Below, piece by piece: positions 53,229-61,185 of a DNA stretch of 64,000 nucleotides (the stretch's first letter is position 1; each line of letters starts with the position of its first letter). The notes beneath the pieces were generated by a model. It was not told the origin of the DNA and searched no databases. It worked only from the letters and a program-made list of their open reading frames with translations. Made by a program: the position numbers and the translations under genes. Origin of the DNA: Vibrio hepatarius (GTDB taxonomy: Bacteria; Pseudomonadota; Gammaproteobacteria; Enterobacterales; Vibrionaceae); assembly GCF_001274785.1 (NCBI RefSeq), contig NZ_LHPI01000001.1, positions 744,001 through 808,000 of the forward strand, in the 5' to 3' direction.

Positions 53229-53826
53229 GTTTCGTCTATTTTCCCTTGCCATTATTCTTGTTTTTACTAATCCAGCTAGTGCGAGCAAATTATTGATTTT
53301 GGGCGATAGCCTCAGTGCAGGCTATCAAATGCCGATCGAAAAAGCATGGCCAACTTTATTACCAGATGTGTTATCCAACAAAGGTAAGCCTGTTGAAGTC
53401 ATCAACGCGAGTATCTCCGGTGATACGACCGGAAATGGCATTGCTCGCCTACCTCAACTGCTTTCCCAACATCAGCCCGATTACGTGTTGATTGAGTTAG
53501 GCGCCAACGACGGTTTACGTGGTTTCCCACCAAAACTAATCCAAACCAACCTCGGCAAAATGATTGATATGGTGCGCCAATCAGAGTCAACGCCTCTGCT
53601 GATGCAAATTCGTGTTCTGCCTAATTACGGCAAACGCTACACAGAAGCTTTCGCTGAACTCTATCCTAAGACGGCCCAACAGCACCAAGTCACACTGCTT
53701 CCGTTCTTTCTCGAAGGTGTTATCACCAAACCAGATTGGATGATGTCCGACGGTCTACACCCTAAGCCTGAAGCTCAGCCTTGGATTGCAGAATTCGTTG
53801 CCAATGAGTTAATTAATCATCTCTAG
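53227..53826 (+). CDS. tesA: Multifunctional acyl-CoA thioesterase I / protease I / lysophospholipase TesA
   Basis: A 199-residue SGNH hydrolase. Signal peptide cleaved after ASA (residue 19). The four SGNH blocks are visible: GDSLSAGY (Ser), ISGDTTGNG (Gly), GANDGLRG (Asn) and DGLHPKPEAQPW (Asp, His). Periplasmic; cleaves acyl-CoA, lysophospholipids and aryl esters. Divergent from ybbA, start ATG 53227 with GGA in front. Confidence 0.95.
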   Translation: MFRLFSLAIILVFTNPASASKLLILGDSLSAGYQMPIEKAWPTLLPDVLSNKGKPVEVINASISGDTTGNGIARLPQLLSQHQPDYVLIELGANDGLRGFPPKLIQTNLGKMIDMVRQSESTPLLMQIRVLPNYGKRYTEAFAELYPKTAQQHQVTLLPFFLEGVITKPDWMMSDGLHPKPEAQPWIAEFVANELINHL

Positions 53827-53900
53827 TTGGTCTAGCTCAATAAACTTTACTTAGTTTTACGCTAACTTAGTCTAATCCCTTTAGGTAAAGGACGGAAAAG

Positions 53901-55103
53901 ATGATTATTGAGCCCGTTATCAACGGCGTTGTGGCGCGTACCGCCCACCCACTTGGATGTGAGCAAGCAGTTCTCCAACAAATCAATTACGTAAAACAAG
54001 CAAAACCGATCACCGATGGCCCCAAACGTGTATTAATTATTGGTGGTTCGTCTGGTTTTGGCTTAGCTGCGCGTACCGCACTGACTTTTGGTGGTGCAAA
54101 AGCCGACACGATTTCAGTCTCTTATGAACGAGGGCCGTCAGATAAAGGCACAGGCTCTGCGGGTTATTACAACAATCTATTCTTTAAAAAGTACGCCGAA
54201 CAAGAAGGCCGAATTGCGGTTAATATTCAAGGCGATGCGTTTTCACGTCAGATAAAAGAAGAAGTGGTCGAAGCGATCGAGACTTACTTTGAAGGCGAAG
54301 TGGATCTGATTATTTACAGCGTAGCAAGTGGCGTAAGACCGAATCCAGAGACTGGAGACTTATGGCGTTCTGCGATTAAACCCATTGGCCAAGATGTCTC
54401 AGGCGCAACCATTTTGCTGGAAAATGACCACTGGCTTGATACAACGATTACCTCTGCGACCGAAGCTGAAGCGCAAGACACCATCAAAGTAATGGGCGGC
54501 GAAGATTGGGAATCTTGGGTTGATACACTGATCAACTCTGACTCTATCGCGCAAGGGTGCAAAACGATCGCTTTCTCTTATATGGGACCTGAAGTTACCC
54601 ACCCGATTTACTTGGACGGTACACTTGGCCGCGCGAAGATCGACCTTCATCAAACCAGCCATTCTCTTAACTTGAAGTTAGCCTGTTATGACGGCGGTGC
54701 TTACGCAACAGTATGTAAAGCGCTAGTCACCAAAGCGAGTGTCTTTATTCCTGGCTTGAGCCCTTACATCATCTCGCTATACAAAGTGATGAAAGAACAA
54801 GGCACTCACGAAGGCTGTATTGAACAAATGCAGCGTCTATTCAGCAGCAAGCTCTACGGCTCAGCCAAAGTTCCTGTTGATTGCGAACGCTTAGTTCGAA
54901 TGGATGATTGGGAGCTGGATTCAGCAACACAGCAAAAAGTGACGCAACTGATGTCTTCACTCAACAGTGATAACTTTAAACAATTGGCTGACTATGCTGG
55001 TTACAAACAAGAGTTCATGCAGCTAAACGGTTTTGGTTTTGACAACATCGATTATACGCAACCTATTGATCTTAAAATGTTCTCAGAAAAAGATACCGAA
55101 TAG
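53901..55103 (+). CDS. fabV: NADH-dependent enoyl-ACP reductase FabV
   Basis: A 400-residue trans-2-enoyl reductase of the FabV type first described in Vibrio. Visible features: VLIIGGSSGFGLAARTALTFGGAKADTISVS (NADH fold) and the catalytic Tyr-x8-Lys in IYLDGTLGRAK. It does the last step of fatty-acid elongation and gives natural triclosan tolerance. Length is typical. AAAGGA lies before ATG 53901. It is monocistronic with its own terminator. Confidence 0.96.
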   Translation: MIIEPVINGVVARTAHPLGCEQAVLQQINYVKQAKPITDGPKRVLIIGGSSGFGLAARTALTFGGAKADTISVSYERGPSDKGTGSAGYYNNLFFKKYAEQEGRIAVNIQGDAFSRQIKEEVVEAIETYFEGEVDLIIYSVASGVRPNPETGDLWRSAIKPIGQDVSGATILLENDHWLDTTITSATEAEAQDTIKVMGGEDWESWVDTLINSDSIAQGCKTIAFSYMGPEVTHPIYLDGTLGRAKIDLHQTSHSLNLKLACYDGGAYATVCKALVTKASVFIPGLSPYIISLYKVMKEQGTHEGCIEQMQRLFSSKLYGSAKVPVDCERLVRMDDWELDSATQQKVTQLMSSLNSDNFKQLADYAGYKQEFMQLNGFGFDNIDYTQPIDLKMFSEKDTE

Positions 55104-55140
55104 CGTTTACGATCTTTAGACGGATCATTCGAACTTGCGT

Positions 55141-55172
55141 GAGCCCTCAAATTTGATTGAGGGCTCTTTTGT
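55141..55172 (+). terminator. Terminator after fabV
   Basis: GAGCCCTCAA (55141-55150), loop, TTGAGGGCTC (from 55157), then TTTTG. Confidence 0.9.
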
Positions 55173-55301
55173 TTCTGTCGCACAGCGCACAGAGCGAAAG
55201 GCTAAATCCACGAAATGAATAATGTTTACTCAATAAAGGCTATGATTACATAAGAGCCAAGGAATGCTCTTACACAAGAAGAAAGCACATAGGGATAGTG
55301 T

Positions 55302-57218
55302 ATGTTAAAGATCAATTGTGCCGACATCAGCATTCCCCGTGAAATGCTGGATGGTTGGCAAACCATCGTCAATTTGCTCGCAGAAGTAACCAGCGTCCCT
55401 GCGGCACTCATCATGCGCGTTCACCCAGAGCGTATAGAAGTCTTCGCCGCAAACACGAATACCAGTCATCCCTACTCTGTTGGCGACAGCGAGCTGCTCG
55501 AACAAGGCTTGTATTGTGAAACCGTCATTAACGAAAAACGCCAGTTGTTAGTGCCAAACGCCAGCAACGATCCAATTTGGAAAGACAACCCAGACATGAA
55601 GTTTGGTTTGCTCGCTTACTGTGGATTTCCGTTGTGCTGGCCGAACGGCGAAGTGTTTGGCACGATTTGTATTCTGGATGACAAAGAAAACCATTTTTCT
55701 CAGACTTACCAAACCTTACTTGAGTCGTTTAAAGACTCGATTGAGGCGCACCTAAAGACGCTTTACCAAAACACACGCTTGCAAGAGCTTAACTATATTC
55801 TGAAATCTCGCGTGCAGAATCGCACTCAAGACTTGGTTGACCTAAATTACTCACTGAATGTCGAGATAGATAAGCGCCGCGCCGCCGAACAAAAAGTCCA
55901 TTACCAACAAAGACACGATTTAGCCACGGGCTTTTTAAACCGTACCGCGCTGGAAACCGAAACTGAAACGCTGCTTAGACAAGCTTCAAGAGATGAAAAC
56001 GAGCACGTTGTCGTGGTTCACGTGGGATTTGCCAACGGCCGTCGTATACAGTCTAAGTACGGTTATAAGGTTTGGGATCAAGTCCTCACCCAATACCATC
56101 ACCGCGCTGGTGATTTAAGTGACTATAATTTGCAGACCGCTCGGCCGACATCAACCGATTTGGCGTTTATCTTCTCATCTAAGCACCTTGAACAAGACAT
56201 TCACACGCTTTGTAGCCGATTGATGGATGTGAGCCAGCTTGAGTTTAACATCGAAGGCGAGCAACTCCATTTACACGGTTATATCGGTATTGCCACTTCT
56301 AAAGATACCACCAGCAGTACTTGTCTGTTGAAGTACGCGTTTGAAGCCATGCTTTCCTGTAAGGACTCGGGGCATAAGTTCAGTTTCTACTCTCAGGACT
56401 TGTCTGACATTCAAAAGAACATCAACAAGTTAGAGAGTTATCTACTTCAAGCAGTGAGAAATGACGACTTGCTGCTCTACTTCCAGCCTAAAGTCTCGCC
56501 TGCGACGCGCAAATGGGTCGGCGCAGAAGCTCTGCTGCGTTGGCGACACCCAATCTTAGGTGACATATCAAATGAGCCGCTTATCCACTTGGCGGAGCAA
56601 AATGGCTTGATATTCGAGGTGGGTAATTTCGTCTTGCGCTCTGCGATTCAGAAAGCGGGCGAATGGGTCGGTCAAATTGATGATTTCAAACTCAGTGTTA
56701 ATGTTTCTGCGGTGCAATTACAAAACCCTCACTTCGTCGAAACTGTGCAAGATTTGCTGACAACCTATCAGTTACCCGCGAGATTCCTTGAACTCGAAGT
56801 GACCGAAAGTTGTTTGATCGCAGATGAGGTAAAAGCACTTAACGCCTTGAATAGTCTATCGGCACTAGGAGTGACACTGTCACTAGATGACTTTGGAACT
56901 GGCTACGCATCGTTCAATTATTTGAAGAAATTCCCGTTCGACGCGCTCAAAATCGACAAGAGTTTTATCCAACATTTGGAGAGCAATTCTGAAGACCGCG
57001 AAATCGTCCGTTCCATTATTAACATCGCTAAAAAGCTCGGTTATCAGGTGACGATTGAAGGAGTTGAAACGCTCAAGCACGAAACCTTCATCATTTCTGA
57101 AGAGTGCGAAGTTGGACAAGGCTACCTTTATGGTAAACCGATGCCTTGCGACGAGTTTGAATCCATCCTGCTGCTGCAACAATCTGATACGCCGAATGCG
57201 CACGCCAGCGGATTATGA
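55302..57218 (+). CDS. GAF-degenerate GGDEF-EAL protein (c-di-GMP phosphodiesterase)
   Basis: 638 residues: GAF domain (about 12-165; SVPAALIMRV ... CGFPLCWPNGEVFGTICILDD), a coiled-coil linker (165-200), a GGDEF-like domain that has lost its motif (RPTSTDLAFIF in that place), and an EAL domain (about 385-630) with all catalytic motifs (EALLRW, SVNVSAVQL, LELEVTES, LDDFGTGYAS, LKIDKSF, EGVET, GYLYGKPM). It should be a cytosolic phosphodiesterase controlled by the GAF and by the degenerate GGDEF. Monocistronic. Confidence 0.92.
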   Translation: MLKINCADISIPREMLDGWQTIVNLLAEVTSVPAALIMRVHPERIEVFAANTNTSHPYSVGDSELLEQGLYCETVINEKRQLLVPNASNDPIWKDNPDMKFGLLAYCGFPLCWPNGEVFGTICILDDKENHFSQTYQTLLESFKDSIEAHLKTLYQNTRLQELNYILKSRVQNRTQDLVDLNYSLNVEIDKRRAAEQKVHYQQRHDLATGFLNRTALETETETLLRQASRDENEHVVVVHVGFANGRRIQSKYGYKVWDQVLTQYHHRAGDLSDYNLQTARPTSTDLAFIFSSKHLEQDIHTLCSRLMDVSQLEFNIEGEQLHLHGYIGIATSKDTTSSTCLLKYAFEAMLSCKDSGHKFSFYSQDLSDIQKNINKLESYLLQAVRNDDLLLYFQPKVSPATRKWVGAEALLRWRHPILGDISNEPLIHLAEQNGLIFEVGNFVLRSAIQKAGEWVGQIDDFKLSVNVSAVQLQNPHFVETVQDLLTTYQLPARFLELEVTESCLIADEVKALNALNSLSALGVTLSLDDFGTGYASFNYLKKFPFDALKIDKSFIQHLESNSEDREIVRSIINIAKKLGYQVTIEGVETLKHETFIISEECEVGQGYLYGKPMPCDEFESILLLQQSDTPNAHASGL

Positions 57219-57348
57219 TAGAGCGGCTTAAGCTGGTTTGAACAAATAACTACCCTACACTCACTATCAATGGGCTTATCCGCTCGCATATTGGGTGTAG
57301 ATAGGTTTATAATTCCGCCCCAAAATTTATCTGACTTGTGAACGTCGT

Positions 57349-59004
57349 ATGGACCAGTTAACCGCAAAACTAAAAAAAATCGAAAAACAAAACTATCGTG
57401 CTTACCAGCAAATTAAAGGTCAGTACGACTTTAGCGATTACACTTTCTATATTGATTATGTTCAAGCAGATCCTTATGCGTCTGCATCGCGCGTTCGTGC
57501 GGTAAGACCTTGGTCGGTAACCGGCCTACAATGGCTACGCGAGAAGTCATCCGCTTACCAAATCGCCGCGCGCGACTTTATCGCACGTAGCTTTGCTGAG
57601 TTTGCAAAACAAGACAACTCGATTGATATTGCGCTAACAGGCCAAACCGTACTTGATAGCACCGCAGTGTTGTTTACTGAAGAAGGCATTGAGTTACGTT
57701 TTCGCATCAATTTGCCAGCAGAGGGTCGCTCGGCGCTTGGTAAGAAAGCCGATAACCTATTGACCTTCCACTTGCCTAAATACATCCGCCGTTCAACGTT
57801 AGAGCGCGAAATAGATAAAGAAGCACTGATTCACCACTGTGAGATCATCGAAGACCAAGAGTTCATGCGCTCTCAACTTGACGAGCTAGGCTTGATTGCA
57901 TTTGTCGGTAACGGCTCAGTGCTACCTCGCGTTGCGGGTAACTGTGATTTACCGATGCAAGACGCGGTTGCGATTACTTCTCCAGAATCATTTGAAATTA
58001 CCATCAACACGCCAAACCAAGGTCCAATCAAAGGCATGGCGATTCGCAAAGGTATCACCTTGATCGTTGGTGGTGGTTTCCACGGTAAATCGACGCTTTT
58101 GAACGCTATCGAGCGCTCGATCTACAACCATATCCCGGGTGATGGCCGTGAACGTATCGTAACAAGTCTAAACGCGATGAAGATTCGCGCTGAAGATGGT
58201 CGCTGCGTACACAACCTCAGCTTGTCTAACTACATTAACCACCTACCAATGGGTAAAGACACGTTAGACTTTTCGACGCAAGACGCATCAGGCTCAACCT
58301 CTCAAGCAGCTTGGTTGCAAGAGTCTGTTGAAGCTGGCGCAAACGGTTTATTAATTGACGAAGATACCTCTGCGACCAACTTTATGATCCGTGACGAACG
58401 TATGCAGGCGTTGGTAAGCAAAGGTGACGAGCCAATCACACCATTAGTTGACCGCATTGGTCAGCTGCGCGACGAAATTGGCATCTCGACTATCATCGTT
58501 ATGGGCGGCTCTGGTGACTACCTAGATGTGGCCGATACGGTTATCCAAATGCATGACTACCAAGCAGTAGACGTATCAGAGAAAGCCAAGCAAGTTATCG
58601 CGCAGCACCCTAGTGAGCGTCATAACGAGTGTGAATCTCCTTTAGAGACCTTCCGCCCTCGCTCACTTAACCGCGCAGCGCTACAAAAGATCTTGGCTGA
58701 CGGTAAGTTCCGCGTTTCAGCAAAAGGCAATGATTCACTACGCTTTGGTAAAGAGTTCACTGATTTAAGCGCGCTAGAGCAACTTGAATCAAGCAGCGAA
58801 ATTAACGCGATTGGCTGGTTGTGGTTCCAACTTGCACAGTTACCAGGTTGGTCAAACAATCCTGCAAAAGAAATCGCGCAGATGCTTGAAGGCGATTGGT
58901 TTAAGACTATGCCTAACCAAGGTGACTTAGCCAAGCCGAGAACGCTAGACGTCATGGCAGCATTGAACCGCATGCGTAAAGCGCAGTTTAAAGCGTCTCG
59001 CTAA
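57349..59004 (+). CDS. ABC-class P-loop ATPase of unknown role (PF09818-like)
   Basis: A 551-residue soluble protein. P-loop in VGGGFHGKSTLLNAI, ABC-like signature region DASGSTSQAAWLQESVEAGANGLLIDEDTSATNFMIRD (Walker B DED) and a switch-like IVMGGSGDYLDVADTVIQM. It fits the 'predicted ATPase of the ABC class' family (related to trypanosome MRB1590), seen in many bacteria with unknown function; RNA binding is suggested for relatives. It is monocistronic with a terminator. Confidence 0.88.
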   Translation: MDQLTAKLKKIEKQNYRAYQQIKGQYDFSDYTFYIDYVQADPYASASRVRAVRPWSVTGLQWLREKSSAYQIAARDFIARSFAEFAKQDNSIDIALTGQTVLDSTAVLFTEEGIELRFRINLPAEGRSALGKKADNLLTFHLPKYIRRSTLEREIDKEALIHHCEIIEDQEFMRSQLDELGLIAFVGNGSVLPRVAGNCDLPMQDAVAITSPESFEITINTPNQGPIKGMAIRKGITLIVGGGFHGKSTLLNAIERSIYNHIPGDGRERIVTSLNAMKIRAEDGRCVHNLSLSNYINHLPMGKDTLDFSTQDASGSTSQAAWLQESVEAGANGLLIDEDTSATNFMIRDERMQALVSKGDEPITPLVDRIGQLRDEIGISTIIVMGGSGDYLDVADTVIQMHDYQAVDVSEKAKQVIAQHPSERHNECESPLETFRPRSLNRAALQKILADGKFRVSAKGNDSLRFGKEFTDLSALEQLESSSEINAIGWLWFQLAQLPGWSNNPAKEIAQMLEGDWFKTMPNQGDLAKPRTLDVMAALNRMRKAQFKASR

Positions 59005-59030
59005 GAGCGATTAAAAACTCGTACACGAAA

Positions 59031-59056
59031 AGCGCCTCACATATAGGCGCTTTTTT
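59031..59056 (+). terminator. Terminator after the ABC-class ATPase gene
   Basis: AGCGCCT (59031-59037) pairs with AGGCGCT (59045-59051), followed by T6. Confidence 0.88.
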
Positions 59057-59112
59057 GTTGTCTAAACCACCGGAATCTCAAGCATCACACTTAAATTGGC
59101 AGTCTTCTCTAC

Positions 59113-59239
59113 TTTGACATTTTCGTCAAATCAGTAAAACTTTGACGATAATATCAAACTCACACATTAAACTCTCAAAGTTAAGCCATTAAATTTGACG
59201 AAAACGTCAAATTAAACTAAATTTAACGAAAACGTCAAA
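59113..59239 (+). promoter_or_regulatory. Array of four 18-bp palindromic operators before the SatD-like gene
   Basis: Four copies of a TTTGACG-N4-CGTCAAA palindrome: 59113-59130 (TTTGACATTTTCGTCAAA), 59141-59158, 59194-59211 (perfect TTTGACGAAAACGTCAAA) and 59222-59239. Start-to-start spacing is 28, 53 and 28 bases, so there are two pairs of identical spacing. The last copy ends 13 bases before the ATG. The natural binder is the HTH of the protein encoded next. Confidence 0.85.
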
Positions 59240-59252
59240 GTGAGTTTCTTTC

Positions 59253-59930
59253 ATGGCACAATCTTCCGCATCCACGCAACAAGGCTCAACACAATCACCC
59301 ATGTCTATTGCCGTGATTACTGGCGATATTGTTGACTCGACCAAACTCTCAAGAGAAGAGTTCGATATGATCATGTATGGCTTACAGTCAGCCTTAGCAA
59401 CGATAAAAAGTGGCAATGATCAGAACGACTTTTACAACAAACGAGGCGATGCGTTTCAAGTCATTATCCACGACTACCACAACGCTCTGCGCTATGCCTT
59501 GTACCTGCGCACCTACCTGAAATCGATAAAGAAACACTTCGATTGCCGCTTGAGTATTGCCATCGCACGCGAGCCAAATCTGCGTTTTCATGTTGAGAGC
59601 TCAATGGGTGAGGCTTTTACCCTCTCTGGTCGCGGTATTGAAAGCATGAATGACGAGAGATTGCTGATTCAAACAGACCAAGCCGCCAACATTGCCAATC
59701 GTAGCCTTGAGCTGATCGTCAAGTTTATTGATAAACAAATCACTGGCTTAACCTCAAGACAATGTGAGGTGCTTGTTCCATTGTTAGCAAGCCAAGCAAA
59801 GATCCAACAAAAAGAACTGGCTAAAATGCTTAACATTACCGAAGGCACGATAAGTAGCTCACTAAAGCGTTCCGAATGGGGACTGATTGCCGAATCTATA
59901 GAGCTGTTCGAACAAATGATGCAAGGTTAG
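59253..59930 (+). CDS. SatD-like protein: cyclase-like domain plus C-terminal HTH
   Basis: A 225-residue protein. Residues 18-150 resemble the SatD family and, in pattern, class III nucleotidyl cyclases: VITGDIVDSTKLS (Asp25, metal motif) and NKRGDAFQVII (Asp66). The transition-state Asn of true cyclases is not kept (GEAFTLSGRGIE). Residues 165-210 form a winged HTH (LTSRQCEVL ... QKELAKMLNITEGTISSSLKRSEWG). Four palindromes precede the gene, suggesting autorepression. It is followed six bases later by a DUF3307 membrane protein, the pairing seen in the streptococcal sat region. A ligand- or nucleotide-sensing switch is inferred. Confidence 0.75.
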   Translation: MAQSSASTQQGSTQSPMSIAVITGDIVDSTKLSREEFDMIMYGLQSALATIKSGNDQNDFYNKRGDAFQVIIHDYHNALRYALYLRTYLKSIKKHFDCRLSIAIAREPNLRFHVESSMGEAFTLSGRGIESMNDERLLIQTDQAANIANRSLELIVKFIDKQITGLTSRQCEVLVPLLASQAKIQQKELAKMLNITEGTISSSLKRSEWGLIAESIELFEQMMQG

Positions 59931-59935
59931 CCGCA

Positions 59936-60706
59936 ATGACTGAACTGATATTCTTAATCTTCGCCCTACTCACCGTTCATATCATTGGTGATTTCTGGCT
60001 CCAACCGAATAAATGGGTCGAGTGCAAAAACCAACACAAACATCGTTCTCCGGCTTTATTCTTTCACGCGCTGGTCCAAGGTTCGCTCGCTGTCTTACCT
60101 ATTCTTTTTGTTACCAGCGACTTTAAGAGTTTGCTAAGCATCTTTTTGATTGTTGGCGTTTCGCATTGGCTGATTGATCTATGGAAAACGCACCAAAATA
60201 TACGCTCGCGCTTTTTCGTCCTCGACCAATTGCTGCACAGTCTAGTGTTGGTGTTAATCGCTATTCACGCCACTGGCATCACCGCAAAAGAACTCTTTGC
60301 CCTACTGACCATCAACAATAACTCAACGCAGATCATCACCGTTATATTTGCCTACCTGCTCATCACCAAGCCATCCTCTATCGCGATTGGTTTGGTACTC
60401 AGCAAATATTCGAAGCGTCTTAAACAAGCTGAAAACGATACTGACAATGGCGTCAAAGACTTATTAGAAGGCGGCCAGTTAATCGGGTACCTAGAAAGAC
60501 TGCTGATCCTGACTTTCACACTACAAGGCAGCTTCGCCGCTGTGGGCTTTGTTCTGGCGTCTAAATCGGTATTTCGATTTGGTGAACTAAGAAATGTAAA
60601 CGATAGAGCCGCCACGGAATACGTGCTAATCGGCTCAATGCTATCGGTGACACTAACGGTACTATTGGGGATTATTACAACTTCGGCGTTGAAGTTGGTA
60701 GGGTGA
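59936..60706 (+). CDS. DUF3307 multi-span membrane protein
   Basis: 256 residues from ATG 59936 (AAGG upstream). The first 120 residues form DUF3307: FALLTVHIIGDFWLQPNKWVECKN, HALVQGS, VSHWLIDLWKTHQ. These conserved His/Asp residues (HxxxDFxLQ and HxxID) sit at the ends of helices and look like a metal or catalytic site in the membrane. Four or so further helices follow, ending TTSALKLVG. The function is unknown. Its start six bases after the SatD-like gene shows an operon. Confidence 0.82.
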   Translation: MTELIFLIFALLTVHIIGDFWLQPNKWVECKNQHKHRSPALFFHALVQGSLAVLPILFVTSDFKSLLSIFLIVGVSHWLIDLWKTHQNIRSRFFVLDQLLHSLVLVLIAIHATGITAKELFALLTINNNSTQIITVIFAYLLITKPSSIAIGLVLSKYSKRLKQAENDTDNGVKDLLEGGQLIGYLERLLILTFTLQGSFAAVGFVLASKSVFRFGELRNVNDRAATEYVLIGSMLSVTLTVLLGIITTSALKLVG

Positions 60707-60778
60707 GAGGGATTTGCCCCAAAACGTTTTAGCTGAATGATTTCTCTTAAAATGCTGATCTTCATTTTTTCTTAGAAA

Positions 60779-61030
60779 ATGTTATCTGGAATGCGTGCGC
60801 AAATTGATCAACTGATGCCGCACCAATACACGGGTAGCTACATCGACGGCAACAATGGATTGGTTCACCTTGAGCAAGATCAGGGTGAAGTGATCCAAGA
60901 TACCACACTCACCTACATTCACGAGCAAGCGGGCTATGTCTCGGTAGTGAAAGCCACTAAGTCAGGCAAAGGGGTATTTCTAAGCAGCTTTAGACGCCTA
61001 TCGAGTAACGAGGCAAAGCGAACAGATTAA
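60779..61030 (+). CDS. Small protein of unknown function
   Basis: An 83-residue soluble protein beginning MLSGMRAQIDQLMPHQYTGSYID. Second start ATG at 60791 is possible; neither has a good ribosome site. It is 72 bases after the DUF3307 gene on the same strand and could be the third gene of that unit. No motif recognised. The C-terminal part (VSVVKATKSGKGVFLSSFRRLS) is basic. Confidence 0.5.
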   Translation: MLSGMRAQIDQLMPHQYTGSYIDGNNGLVHLEQDQGEVIQDTTLTYIHEQAGYVSVVKATKSGKGVFLSSFRRLSSNEAKRTD

Positions 61031-61131
61031 GAAGGAAGCGCAACAAGTAGAGCGAACGGTTGGGCCTCCCAATCTGCCTAATAAATAGCACTCCGACTCA
61101 CACAAGCTAAGCTTGCTGCGTGTTAAATGCA

Positions 61132-61158
61132 AAAGCCCTAGTCTAAGGCTTTCTTTTG
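61132..61158. terminator. Hairpin between the small ORF and the HNH gene, likely terminator
   Basis: AAAAGCC and GGCTTTC form a short stem followed by TTTTG, between convergent genes. Confidence 0.5.
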
Positions 61159-61185
61159 AATTAAACGGGTTTTAAACAATAGTGG

